Source: Actinomycetota bacterium
Lineage (GTDB): Bacteria > Actinomycetota > Actinomycetes > Streptosporangiales > Streptosporangiaceae
Direction of reading: 5' to 3'
Assembly (NCBI GenBank): GCA_003168255.1
Contig: PMSU01000055.1
Coordinates: 21,185 to 85,184, forward strand
DNA: 64,000 nucleotides
The notes below the pieces were generated by a model, which did no database searches, was not told where the DNA came from, and saw nothing but the letters and a program-made list of their open reading frames with translations. A program made the translations under genes and the position numbers. The stretch's first letter is position 1. Every line of letters begins with the position of its first letter. Below, piece after piece: positions 19,013-27,564 of the stretch.

Positions 19013-19108
19013 AACTGAGAAGAGCGACGAGGTACCGGAGCGGTACATACAAGTCAAAGGTCCACAGCCCGTAGTGGATTGCCAATGCTTCGGCCAAAAG
19101 GAGGCGCG

Positions 19109-19816
19109 ATGACCGCGCTCGATGCTGACGGCTCTGCCCACCCTGCCCACGTTCCCACCACAGAGGAAGGCATACCGCTGATAGCGGTCGAGCCAGCCGT
19201 GGTAGGGCTACTGGCCGGCGACCCGATGATGCTAGGCCTGCCCACCTTCATCGTAGGTTCCTTCGCGCTCGGCCTGGCCCTGATAGGTGCCCAGGTGCCG
19301 GTCGGCTCGTTCGGTGCCGCCCTGGCGGTCATCCTGACCGCCACTTCGATCGGCCTGTTCATCTCGGCGGTCTGGGCTATCGCCGTCGGGCAGAGCGCGG
19401 TGGCGTCCATCTTCGGCATCTTTGGTGGCTTCTGGCTCAGCCTCGTGGTCCTGGTGGCCGGGGGGGTCGACCACAACTGGTTCGCCTTCGCCGCGCCGGC
19501 CGCCGCCGGTGCGCCCGCAAGCAACATCAGCGTGGGGGCCATAGAGCTGTTCCTGATCACCTGGCTGATCATCGTCGGGATGTATACCCTGGCGACGCTG
19601 CGGCTGCCGGTGGCCTACACGCTGCTGCTGCTGCTCATCGCTCTCGCGCTGATCTTCGTGCTGCTTGGCGTCAGCGGGGCATCGACCGGCGACCTGAAGA
19701 CCGCGGGTGCCTTCACGATCGCGTTCGCCAGCATCGGGGTCTACTTGTTCTTCGGCTCGGCATCGGTGGCCACCGGCGGCAAGCCGCTACCGCTCGGCCC
19801 GCCGATTCTCAAGTGA
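19109..19816 (+). CDS. AceTr (GPR1/FUN34/YaaH) family acetate transporter
   Basis: A 235-aa integral membrane protein with six hydrophobic spans. DPMMLGLPTFIVGSFALGL corresponds to the family NPAPLGL signature region. Members carry acetate or succinate by proton symport in bacteria and fungi. ATG 19109 is chosen for the AAGGAGG 5 nt upstream. It lies downstream of the propane regulator on the same strand, 217 bp away, with its own direct-repeat element. A role in handling acetate from propane/acetone breakdown is likely but inferred. Confidence 0.9.
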   Translation: MTALDADGSAHPAHVPTTEEGIPLIAVEPAVVGLLAGDPMMLGLPTFIVGSFALGLALIGAQVPVGSFGAALAVILTATSIGLFISAVWAIAVGQSAVASIFGIFGGFWLSLVVLVAGGVDHNWFAFAAPAAAGAPASNISVGAIELFLITWLIIVGMYTLATLRLPVAYTLLLLLIALALIFVLLGVSGASTGDLKTAGAFTIAFASIGVYLFFGSASVATGGKPLPLGPPILK

Positions 19817-19860
19817 CGAAAGCCGGCCCGGTCACCGTCTGAAGCAGGATTTAGCCGAAC

Positions 19861-19884
19861 GGGCAGTGTGTACCACACCTGCCC
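19861..19884 (+). terminator. Hairpin after AceTr gene
   Basis: GGGCAGTGTG and CACACCTGCCC pair with one bulged base around a 3-4 nt loop, 45 bp beyond the stop. It is the first of two hairpins in this gap. Confidence 0.6.
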
Positions 19885-19928
19885 GACCGGCACAGTGACT
19901 GCCCGGATGAGTCACGCGAACAACTGCC

Positions 19929-19961
19929 ACTGCCGCCGCCCGGATTCCGGGCGGCGGCAGT
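19929..19961. terminator. Perfect 16-bp inverted repeat
   Basis: ACTGCCGCCGCCCGGA and its exact complement are separated by one base. This is an extremely stable stem in the gap between the transporter and the M1 peptidase gene, probably the main terminator. Confidence 0.75.
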
Positions 19962-20097
19962 TCCATGTCAAGGCCAGGCCGCCGGCGGGCCGAGTCCAGG
20001 CCGAGCCCTCGTCCAGATGCGTCTACTCTTCAGAGTCGACCTGGTGCGGCTTGACACATCCGGCCGGGCCTGCTGCAACGAATCAGGAGATCCGCCG

Positions 20098-21954
20098 ATG
20101 CCCATGCCCAGGCGCTGGCTGCAAGCCACTGTCATCACGTCGATCTCGGCAATGGCGCTGACCGTCCCGGCGTCGGCCTCAGCCGTCCTGGCCGGCGTCC
20201 ATCACGGCCGGGACACCGGCCGGCGCGCCGACGCCGGGCAGTGCTCGGCAGGCGCCCATACGCTCTCCCACTTCGGGGCTCACCTCTACCCGGACACGGG
20301 AAACGGCGGCTATACGAGCGTTCACACCGACGTCGATCTGGTCTATGACGCCACCACGAACATGTTCCTGCCGGGCAACCACGTGGTTCTCACCGACCTG
20401 GCCACGCAGTGCCTGACCAGCTTCAGCCTGGACTTCGAGCGCAACTCCGACAACCTGAAGGCCGGCCCTGACATGGCCGTCCGCTCCGTCAGCGTCAACG
20501 GTCAGCCTGCCGCGTTCAGCTTCGTCCAGCCGACCTACCCCGGTGACCCGCACGGGCCAAGCGACCCCGACCCGGCGGCCCACGAGGCGTCCCAGGACAA
20601 TCCGGTCGGCGGGCCCCAGCACAATCGGCTGCCACCCGCCTGCTCACCCGAGCTGCTGTCCACCAACCCGGCGAAGCAGGACTCGCTGAATGGCACGCAG
20701 TGCCCGGCGAACAAGCTGGTGGTCACGCCGCAGACCCCGATCAAGGATGGGGCGACCTTCACCGTCACGGTCAGCTACACCGGCAGGCCCGGCCTGCACA
20801 ACGACGGCGACGGCACCACCGAGGGCTGGTTCCGCTCCAGCGACGGCGGCTTCGTCACCACCGAGCCGGTCGCCTCGCAGGACTGGATGCCGCTCAACGA
20901 CTACCCGACCGCCAAGCCCACCTACGACTTCTACGACACCGTCAACGCCGGCAAGACCGTCATCGCCAACGGCATCCTGGAGTGGACCAGGCAGAACAAG
21001 CCCAATGCCGATTTTCCGAACGGCTCCGTCACCTGGCACTGGCACTCGCGGGCGCCCATCGCCAGTTACCTGGTGGAAGACAGTGTCGGCGACTATGACC
21101 TGACCGAGCGCACCGCGGACAACGGCATCCAGTACTACGAGGCCCAGGACGCGTCGATCAGCCCCGCGCGGCAGAAGAAGAATCTCGCCATCATGAACCA
21201 GCAGGAGAACATCACCGAGTTCGAGAGCCAGTTCAACGGGACCTATCCATTCACGTCCGACGGCGTCGTCGTCGGCACCCCTCCGGCCAGTTTCGAGGAG
21301 GAGATGCAGACGATGATCACCTTCGCGGGCGGGCAGATCGGCTTGTCCGTCTTCTACCACGAGAACATGCACCAGTGGTGGGGCGACAACGTCACCGAGG
21401 GCGGCTATGACATGACCTTCTACAAGGAGGGCATGGCAACCGTGGCGCAGTACCTGCTGACCGCCCGCCAGGCGGAGACCGCAGCCGGCGGCCCGCAGTC
21501 CGCCAAGGGCCAGGCCGCTTTCCAGGCCAGCCTGGTCCATCAGTTCAACGAGACCTACGCCGCTGGCAAGGACTTCTGGAACGCGGCACCGTCGAACCCG
21601 ACTCCGTACGGCCTCTTCGCCACCCCCGGCACCTACGCGCGCCCGGCCGCCGCCTATCTCGCGCTGCGCCAGATCCTCGGCAGCACCAACTTCACCCAGG
21701 CCCTACAGCAAATCCAGCGTGACTACGGCGGCGCCAGCATCACCGAGCCTCAGCTGGAAGCCGCCTTCCACCAGTGGATGCCCAACCAGAGCGGGTCCTG
21801 CCAGGCCAAGCTCAGCGATTTCTTCACCGAGTGGTTCGACACGGCCTACCCAAGCGGCGGCGGCGCGAACCAGCCGCAGATCACCGGGCCCGGCCTGTCC
21901 GGGCCAGGGTTCTACAACACCACCGGCGGCTGCACCACGACCAGCACGCCATGA
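20098..21954 (+). CDS. Secreted M1 family zinc metallopeptidase (aminopeptidase N-like)
   Basis: A 618-aa gluzincin. The zinc site is His421-Glu422-x-x-His425 (YHENMHQWW) with the third ligand Glu444 in YKEGMA, the M1 HExxH-18x-E spacing. The exopeptidase loop FEEEMQT stands in for GAMEN. Start ATG 20098 follows CAGGAG and opens a signal peptide (RRWLQATVITSISAMALTVP). The N-terminal beta domain contains paired Cys. The C-terminal helical domain is short compared with full ApeN. It has no operon partners. It is probably an extracellular peptidase for nutrient scavenging. Confidence 0.92.
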   Translation: MPMPRRWLQATVITSISAMALTVPASASAVLAGVHHGRDTGRRADAGQCSAGAHTLSHFGAHLYPDTGNGGYTSVHTDVDLVYDATTNMFLPGNHVVLTDLATQCLTSFSLDFERNSDNLKAGPDMAVRSVSVNGQPAAFSFVQPTYPGDPHGPSDPDPAAHEASQDNPVGGPQHNRLPPACSPELLSTNPAKQDSLNGTQCPANKLVVTPQTPIKDGATFTVTVSYTGRPGLHNDGDGTTEGWFRSSDGGFVTTEPVASQDWMPLNDYPTAKPTYDFYDTVNAGKTVIANGILEWTRQNKPNADFPNGSVTWHWHSRAPIASYLVEDSVGDYDLTERTADNGIQYYEAQDASISPARQKKNLAIMNQQENITEFESQFNGTYPFTSDGVVVGTPPASFEEEMQTMITFAGGQIGLSVFYHENMHQWWGDNVTEGGYDMTFYKEGMATVAQYLLTARQAETAAGGPQSAKGQAAFQASLVHQFNETYAAGKDFWNAAPSNPTPYGLFATPGTYARPAAAYLALRQILGSTNFTQALQQIQRDYGGASITEPQLEAAFHQWMPNQSGSCQAKLSDFFTEWFDTAYPSGGGANQPQITGPGLSGPGFYNTTGGCTTTSTP

Positions 21955-21997
21955 TCTGCATCACCGGGCGGCGGAGAAAGTTCTTAGAGAAGGAGAT

Positions 21998-22309
21998 TCA
22001 GGGGTGGCAAACTGGGCAGTGCCGGATGTCTTTGCCCTCAAACTCCTCAGCAAGCTCATCACGCGTGCCGCAAACCGAAGTATCGTACGGGCCAGGCGAC
22101 GTGATCTTTTCGCAGGTGGCATGGTGCAGCACCCTGGTCAGCGACCCAAGTTTATTTTTCCCGTAATCTACGTGACCGCCGGTTGCCCGAGGGGGCCCGC
22201 CGGGCCCGAATTCCAGATCTACGGCGATCAGGAAATCATCGGGATTACTGGCAAGCCATTCAGCGTATTGATGTCCTGGACCGCGAACGTAAGTTAGCAT
22301 TTCACTCAT
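21998..22309 (-). CDS. Small uncharacterised protein with C-terminal Cys motif, 103 aa
   Basis: Start ATG 22309 (MSEMLTYVRGPGHQ); the open frame upstream overlaps the FAD-monooxygenase gene and is not coding-like. Features are a YAEWLASNPDDFLIAVDLEF segment and cysteines in HHATCEK, SVCGT and the terminal HCPVCHP. The latter could bind a metal with upstream Cys/His. I do not recognise the family. It has somewhat lower GC than its neighbours. It lies directly downstream of the monooxygenase on the same strand (46 bp), so the two may be co-transcribed. Confidence 0.6.
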   Translation of the reverse strand: MSEMLTYVRGPGHQYAEWLASNPDDFLIAVDLEFGPGGPPRATGGHVDYGKNKLGSLTRVLHHATCEKITSPGPYDTSVCGTRDELAEEFEGKDIRHCPVCHP

Positions 22310-22355
22310 AGTACCGCGTCGGCGATTTCTGTGAGGCGCCGCGGCGAAGGCCCGG

Positions 22356-23912
22356 TCACCGCCGCGACAGCTCGCCCGGCGAGCCCGCCGTTTCGGACCA
22401 CCGGGACTCCACCGGCTGGCCGAACCAGAGCGCGAGCGCCGCCCGGAACTGGTCCGCGAGAACAGCGTCATCATCGGTCCCGGCGTCCTTCAAAGCCCCC
22501 CACGCCACGATCCCGTCCGGCCGGATGAGCAGGCTCTCGGTTCCCGGCGTACCGGCGACGACCCGCACCCGATCACCGCGGTATCCGGCGGTGGCCCGCG
22601 ACCAGCGGGAATCCGCCGAACCGTCCACGACCAGCCCGCCGGGCGTCCTCAGCAGCTCATACAGCCGCACGCTGCCGTCGGCGGAGTCGATCAGCCGGTC
22701 AGCGACCATCCGCCCGGCTTCCGGATGGTCGCCGACGATCGGATAGGGCTGATCCACGCCGGTCATCAGCCTGCTCACGTGCTGGTTCGCGTCGTCGTAG
22801 CCCATCAGCTCGCCAAACAGTGCCCGCAGAGCGCTGACCTGCGGATCGGGTCGCATCAGGGCGATCTGCGCCCGGGTGTTCGCCAGCGCCGTTGCGCCTA
22901 CCGGATGGCGTTCGGCCGTGTAGGAATCCAGCAGGGCCGGCGGGGCGCTCCCGGCAATCGTGGCGGCAAGCTTCCAGCCCAGGTTCGCCGCGTCCTGGAA
23001 GCCCAGGTTGAGCCCCTGGCCGCCGAACGGCGGATGGACATGGGCGGCATCGCCGGCCAGCAGCAGCCGGCCGCGGCGGTACGCATCGGCCTGGCGCGTG
23101 TTGTCTGTCCACCTGGTCCCGGTATGCAGGGCCGTGACGGTCACGTCCGTGCCGGAGACACGGCGCAGGCTGGCCTGGACCTCGGCCGCGTCGACCGCCG
23201 CGGCCCGGTCCGCGGGCGGCCCGTCGAACTCGACGGTGAGTACCCGGGAGGGACCAGGGCCAAACACGAACATGCCGCGCCCGGTGCGGTGCCAGCCCTT
23301 CTCCAGCGGGTTCGGCTCCGCGATGTCGACCAGCGCCTGGCGCCCGGTGATGGTCGCGTCGGTGCCAGCGAAGCCGAATCCGCCGAGCCTGCGCACCAGG
23401 CTCCGGCCACCGTCGCAGCCGACGAGATACCGCGCGGTCAGCACGATGCTGTCGCCATCGTGTGCCACGGTCACCGCCGCCGCGTCGCCGTCGTCGCTGA
23501 CCGCCGTGACCTCGTGCTCGCGCAGGATCGCCGCGCCGAGGTCCGCCGCGTAACGCTCCAGGACGGTCTCGACATCGGCCTGCTGGGCGAAGATCGGCAT
23601 CGTCCGGATCTCGGGCGCGCCGCGCAGCACCCAGAGGCCGGCGAAGTGGCCGAGCGGCACTGGGGTACCAGCGTTGCCAGCCTTGGCGAAGATGCTGAGA
23701 TCCGGCTGCGGGAACTCGTCGAGCAGACCTCGCTGGTCGAATAGCTCGGCCGACTGAGGTCCCGCCGAACCGGCCTTGATCTGCCGCGATGGCTCGCCCA
23801 GCCGCTCGATCACGGCCACCGACACGCCGAAGCGCCGCAGTTCCCCGGCGAGGAAGAGTCCCACCGGGCCAGCACCGGGTACGATCACGTCATAAGATTT
23901 TTGTAGTGTCAC
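22356..23912 (-). CDS. Class A FAD-dependent aromatic monooxygenase
   Basis: A 518-aa flavoprotein hydroxylase. It has the N-terminal dinucleotide motif VPGAGPVGLFLAGEL, the DG motif region VGCDGGRSLVRR, the GD motif RLLLAGDAAHVHPPFGGQGL and a C-terminal thioredoxin-like domain remnant (VRVVAGTPGTESLLIRPDG). The fold group includes phenol hydroxylases and antibiotic-modifying enzymes such as rifampicin monooxygenase. The start is GTG 23912, leaderless-like (TACTCT 7 nt upstream). A divergent TetR gene begins 38 bp away and probably represses it, a pairing typical of drug or phenolic detoxification. Confidence 0.92.
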   Translation of the reverse strand: MTLQKSYDVIVPGAGPVGLFLAGELRRFGVSVAVIERLGEPSRQIKAGSAGPQSAELFDQRGLLDEFPQPDLSIFAKAGNAGTPVPLGHFAGLWVLRGAPEIRTMPIFAQQADVETVLERYAADLGAAILREHEVTAVSDDGDAAAVTVAHDGDSIVLTARYLVGCDGGRSLVRRLGGFGFAGTDATITGRQALVDIAEPNPLEKGWHRTGRGMFVFGPGPSRVLTVEFDGPPADRAAAVDAAEVQASLRRVSGTDVTVTALHTGTRWTDNTRQADAYRRGRLLLAGDAAHVHPPFGGQGLNLGFQDAANLGWKLAATIAGSAPPALLDSYTAERHPVGATALANTRAQIALMRPDPQVSALRALFGELMGYDDANQHVSRLMTGVDQPYPIVGDHPEAGRMVADRLIDSADGSVRLYELLRTPGGLVVDGSADSRWSRATAGYRGDRVRVVAGTPGTESLLIRPDGIVAWGALKDAGTDDDAVLADQFRAALALWFGQPVESRWSETAGSPGELSRR

Positions 23913-23929
23913 GAATATTAGAGTAACAC
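23906..23929. promoter_or_regulatory. Candidate TetR operator between FAD monooxygenase and TetR genes
   Basis: A 24-bp imperfect inverted repeat (GTGTcAC...GTaACAC) is centred on AATATT. It covers the monooxygenase start codon and its TACTCT -10 element, so a bound repressor would block both genes. Confidence 0.5.
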
Positions 23930-23950
23930 CATGTTTGTGGAAGGGTGGTC

Positions 23951-24631
23951 GTGCCCCCCAAAGCCGCGTCTGGCCTGCGCGAGCAGAAGAAGGCGAGAAC
24001 CCGCAGCGCCATCGCCGTCGCGGCCGCGGATCTCTTCGGCCGCCATGGCTACCCGAACGTCACGATGACGCAGGTCGCGGCCGCGGCCGGTGTTGCCGAC
24101 CAGACGCTGTACAACTACTTCCCGACCAAGGAGAGCCTGGTCTTCGACAAGTCCGACGAATTCGAGCAGCACCTGATCGAGACGCTGACAGCTCGCGCCC
24201 GCGGCATCAGCGTGATCGACGCGTACGCCGCGTGGCTCAGCCAGTTCCTGCTGGGCGAACCCGCCCGGCGCGCGCTCGCCAGCCCGGGCGGCATGCCCCG
24301 CCTCGTGGTCGCCAGCGACGCGCTGCATCGCGGGTTTCTCGATGTTGCCCACCGGATGGCGACCAGGCTGGCCGGGGCGCTCAGCGATACCGGCGGGTTC
24401 GCCGGACCGGCCGCCGTCGCCGCCGCCGATGCGCTGCTCGCCGTCCTGGTGCGCGCCGTCGAACAGCTTGGCGCCGCGACCGATGAAGCCATGCTGGACG
24501 ACATCGCCGCCCGGGTCAGCGCCGCCATCGACGCCCTCCGGCCGCTGTTCGCCGAGGATCGCCGGCCCGCGCCCAGGCTTGAAAACCGGTTATTCCGAAC
24601 GGGGGGTTGCCGGTCCCTCACCCGTACCTGA
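23951..24631 (+). CDS. TetR family repressor, partner of the FAD monooxygenase
   Basis: A 226-aa regulator. The N-terminal helix-turn-helix is VTMTQVAAAAGVADQTLYNY, followed by FPTKESL, a textbook TetR sequence. The C-terminal ligand domain is all-helical and Ala-rich. I favour GTG 23951, which has GGAAGGG 5 nt upstream, over GTG 23945. It is divergent from the monooxygenase and likely autoregulates through the 24-bp repeat. Its last 42 bp overlap the convergent GNAT gene. Confidence 0.88.
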   Translation: MPPKAASGLREQKKARTRSAIAVAAADLFGRHGYPNVTMTQVAAAAGVADQTLYNYFPTKESLVFDKSDEFEQHLIETLTARARGISVIDAYAAWLSQFLLGEPARRALASPGGMPRLVVASDALHRGFLDVAHRMATRLAGALSDTGGFAGPAAVAAADALLAVLVRAVEQLGAATDEAMLDDIAARVSAAIDALRPLFAEDRRPAPRLENRLFRTGGCRSLTRT

Positions 24632-25168
24632 ACGCTGCCGCCTGAAGGCGACGTGCGGCCGAATGGGGTGGCCAGGCTCGATCCTCGGGTGCTCGAAGTG
24701 AGCGTACGGAGTCATCCCGATCCGCCGCATGACGGCCTGCGACGGCTCGTTGAGAACCGCCGTCATCGACCAGATCTCATGCAGGCCGATGCCGTTGAAG
24801 GCTACGTCCACGGCAGCGGCGGCGGCCTCGGTGGCATACCCGTGGTGCCAGGCGTGCTGAGCTAGCCGCCAGCCCACCTCCATGCCGCCCCAGCCAGGGA
24901 CGCCCTCGGGCATCGGGTTCAGGCCGGTGAACCCGAGGAACTCCGCCGTGTCTGGCAGCTCGAGCACCCACAACCCAAACCCCTGCCGTTCGAACAAGGA
25001 CTCCATCCGGTCCACGCTGACATCGCTGGCCGCCCGGTCCTGTAGAGCCGGAAAGTAGCGCATCACCACGGGGTCGGCGTTCATCGCCGCATACGGGTCC
25101 CGGTCCGCCTCCCGCCAGCGCCGCATCAGCAGCCGGTCGGTGCGGATGGTGTCGAAGCGATCCCCCAT
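24590..25168 (-). CDS. GNAT family N-acetyltransferase (RimJ/RimL-like)
   Basis: A 192-aa acetyltransferase_3-type GNAT: ETDR-like opening TIRTDRLLMRRWREADRDPY, the central GWRLAQHAWHHGYATEAAAA acetyl-CoA loop and ELL-type VLNEPSQAVMRRIGM. It acts on N-terminal or small-molecule amines; substrate unknown. ATG 25168 has TACGCT 6 nt upstream (leaderless). The 5' end overlaps the LysR gene by 43 bp and the 3' end overlaps TetR by 42 bp, an unusually compressed arrangement. Confidence 0.9.
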   Translation of the reverse strand: MGDRFDTIRTDRLLMRRWREADRDPYAAMNADPVVMRYFPALQDRAASDVSVDRMESLFERQGFGLWVLELPDTAEFLGFTGLNPMPEGVPGWGGMEVGWRLAQHAWHHGYATEAAAAAVDVAFNGIGLHEIWSMTAVLNEPSQAVMRRIGMTPYAHFEHPRIEPGHPIRPHVAFRRQRSGTGEGPATPRSE

Positions 25169-26112
25169 CCCAGCAGCGTAGCCGCCGCCCGAGCGGGACC
25201 GGGAAGTAGCGGCCCGCAGGTTTCGAGCCCGGTGGGGACGGCGGTGCGCAGGGCGGCGGTGACGGTGGCGACGGCGGGGTGCGCGTCGGCTCCGGCGCGG
25301 TGGGCGGTCATGGTCCGCCTGCGGATCGGCATCCGGGTCAGCACCACGCCGGGTGCCGGATTCACCGCGCCGAGCTGCGGGATCAGCGCGACTCCCTGCC
25401 CGGCGGCGACCAGGGCCAGCACGGTGGCGAACTCGTCAATATGGTGCCGGACGCGCGGGGTGAAACCGGCGGCCTGACAGGCCCGGATGGTCATCGCGTG
25501 GCAGGCCGTGCCCGGGATCGCCGTGATCCAGGGCATGTCCTGGCAGCCGGTGATCGCCTGGCCGTCGGAGTTCCCCATCGGAGCAGCCGACGCCAGATAC
25601 ACCGGTTCGCTGCACAGCGGCTGGGTGGCCAGGCCTGGTTCGGTCGGCTGAGGGACGAAGTCGTAGTCGTGGATCAGCGCGAGGTCCAGGTCACCTGCGC
25701 GCAGCGCGTCGGCGACGTTGGCCGGATCGATCTCCGAGACCATCGGCTCCAGGCCAGGGTGCTCGCGGGCGAGGGCGGTCAGAGCGGCCGGGAGGATCGC
25801 GCGCGCCGCTGTCGGAAAGGTGCCGATGCGCAGCGGGCCGGCCAGGCCGTGGCGGGCGTCGACCAGCTCGCCTGCGGCCTGTTCCAGTCGTTGCAGGACC
25901 GCCTCGGCGTGACGGGCCAGGTTCTGCCCGGCGGGGGTCAATCGCACCCGTCGCCCTGTCCGTTCCAGCAGCGGCACGCCCGCCTCGCGCTCCAGGACGG
26001 CCAGCTGCTGGGAGACCGCCGAGGGGCTGAAGGACAGCGCCTGGGCGACGGCGGCGATGGTGCCACGCAGGGCGAGTTCGCGCAGCAGGCGCAGCCGACG
26101 AACATCGAGCAT
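25126..26112 (-). CDS. LysR family transcriptional regulator
   Basis: A 328-aa LTTR. The wHTH at residues 1-60 (MLDVRRLRLLRELALRGTIA, LSFSPSAVSQQLAVLE) is followed by the effector domain from ~90. TAAGCT sits 6 nt before the ATG, so it is leaderless. It is divergent to the DapA-like gene 72 bp away, which it most likely regulates. ACCCACAAAGGCG and ACCCGCACAAGGCGG in that gap are candidate half sites. The C-terminal ~25 residues are Ala/Pro-rich and overlap GNAT. Confidence 0.9.
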   Translation of the reverse strand: MLDVRRLRLLRELALRGTIAAVAQALSFSPSAVSQQLAVLEREAGVPLLERTGRRVRLTPAGQNLARHAEAVLQRLEQAAGELVDARHGLAGPLRIGTFPTAARAILPAALTALAREHPGLEPMVSEIDPANVADALRAGDLDLALIHDYDFVPQPTEPGLATQPLCSEPVYLASAAPMGNSDGQAITGCQDMPWITAIPGTACHAMTIRACQAAGFTPRVRHHIDEFATVLALVAAGQGVALIPQLGAVNPAPGVVLTRMPIRRRTMTAHRAGADAHPAVATVTAALRTAVPTGLETCGPLLPGPARAAATLLGWGIASTPSAPTGC

Positions 26113-26184
26113 CAGCTCAGCTTACGCTGGAACCCACAAAGGCGAACTGGACCCGCACAAGGCGGCTGGGACACGCTGGTGACT

Positions 26185-27084
26185 ATGACCTTGAAAACCG
26201 CCCTCCGTGGGATTCATGTACCGCTGATCACGCCGTTGACCGCTGACGGCCAGATCGCGACGGACACCCTAGAGCGGCTCGCTCACGATGTTCTGGCTGC
26301 GGGCGCCACCGGGATCGTCGCGCTGGGGACGACCGCCGAGGCCGCCACTCTCGCCGAAACGGAGAGGCGCGCTGTCATCGACGTGTGCGCCCGGGTCTGC
26401 CGCGAGCGTGACGCGACCCTGATCATCGGCGCGGGCAGCAACGACACCCGGGGCAGCGCGACCGCCCTCGCGCAGCTCGCGGCGTGGCCGGACGTGACGG
26501 CCGCGCTGGTCCCCGTGCCGTACTTCACCCGGCCGGGGCACCCCGGCGTGCTGGCACACTTCACCCACCTGGCGGCCACCAGCCCCGTACCGTTGATCGT
26601 CTACCACGTCCCGTACCGCACCGGTCAGCAACTCGACGCGGCCTGCCTGCGCACGTTGGGCCGGTTGCCCGCAATCGTCGGGGTCAAGTACGCGGCCGGC
26701 GGCATCGACCCGCACGCGGTGGAGCTGCTCGGCGACCTTCCACCAGACTTCGCCGTCCTGGCCGGGGACGACCTGTTCGTCTCACCACTCCTCGCGCTCG
26801 GCGCCACCGGCGGCATCCTGGCCTCCGCCCACCTGGCCACCGGACGGTTCACCGAACTGGCCGCCGCCTGGCTCAGCGGGGACCTCCCGCGGGCCCGGAA
26901 CCTCGGACACCGCCTGTCCGCCCTGTCGGCCGCCGCGTTCGCCGAACCCAACCCCACCGTGATCAAGGGCGTCCTGCACGCGCAAGGCCGCATCCCCACG
27001 CCGGACGTGCGACTGCCGCTGCTGCCCGCCGGGCAAGACACGATCAACCAGACACTCAAGCAGCTCGCCGACCTTCGGGCATAG
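26185..27084 (+). CDS. DapA/NanA-family class I aldolase (dihydrodipicolinate synthase-like)
   Basis: A 299-aa TIM-barrel lyase. It has the Schiff-base Lys in GVKYAAGG (about residue 163), a Tyr in YHVPYRTG (about 135) and the carboxylate-binding loop LGTTAEAATL in place of GTTGES-TL. The GTTAE change and the separate location from lysine genes suggest a pyruvate-dependent aldolase with another substrate. The start is ATG 26185; the frame is open ~900 bp upstream, but only antisense to LysR. It is divergently controlled by LysR. Confidence 0.88.
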   Translation: MTLKTALRGIHVPLITPLTADGQIATDTLERLAHDVLAAGATGIVALGTTAEAATLAETERRAVIDVCARVCRERDATLIIGAGSNDTRGSATALAQLAAWPDVTAALVPVPYFTRPGHPGVLAHFTHLAATSPVPLIVYHVPYRTGQQLDAACLRTLGRLPAIVGVKYAAGGIDPHAVELLGDLPPDFAVLAGDDLFVSPLLALGATGGILASAHLATGRFTELAAAWLSGDLPRARNLGHRLSALSAAAFAEPNPTVIKGVLHAQGRIPTPDVRLPLLPAGQDTINQTLKQLADLRA

Positions 27085-27256
27085 CCCTGGAGAACGGGGA
27101 GCACGGCCTCGGCTTAGGCGGGCAGATCCGGCAAGCCAATGTGGGCACTTTTCTTCGGACCGGGGTGTTCGCCCAGTTCGGGATGCTGCAAGGCTATGGA
27201 CAAATGTGCCTGCCACTGCGCAGAGTTGGCGGTGACGCATGATCGGGAAGGATCAC

Positions 27257-27502
27257 ATGCCCAGGTTCATGGATTTCCACGATGACTTGCAGCTCCCGCA
27301 GGAAGCCATCGATCAGATAGCCGCAGGAACTCGGGAGGGCGCAACCGACGAGTTCGGCGTGCGGCAGATTGAGCTGTACCACAACGCCGACGGCAAGGTC
27401 TACTGCCTCCTGGAAGGCCCGGACGAGGAGGCGATCCGCAAGCATCACGAGGCGCTGGACGTCCCCTGCGGCGACGTGCACCGGGTAGACAGCCTGCTCT
27501 GA
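27257..27502 (+). CDS. DUF4242 (SCO4226-like nickel-binding) protein
   Basis: An 81-aa ferredoxin-like small protein. The motifs DEFGVRQIELYHN and KVYCLLEGPDEEAIRKHHEA match the DUF4242 family, whose Streptomyces member SCO4226 binds nickel. ATG 27257 follows GGAAGGA; an ATG 18 bp earlier lacks a site. It is 62 bp upstream of the TPR gene and possibly co-transcribed. Function in the cell is unknown. Confidence 0.85.
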   Translation: MPRFMDFHDDLQLPQEAIDQIAAGTREGATDEFGVRQIELYHNADGKVYCLLEGPDEEAIRKHHEALDVPCGDVHRVDSLL

Positions 27503-27564
27503 ACCGGCACGCTGGACCAGCGAGTGACGTTCGGCACGGTGCACGGATCACGGCAGGCGGGGCG

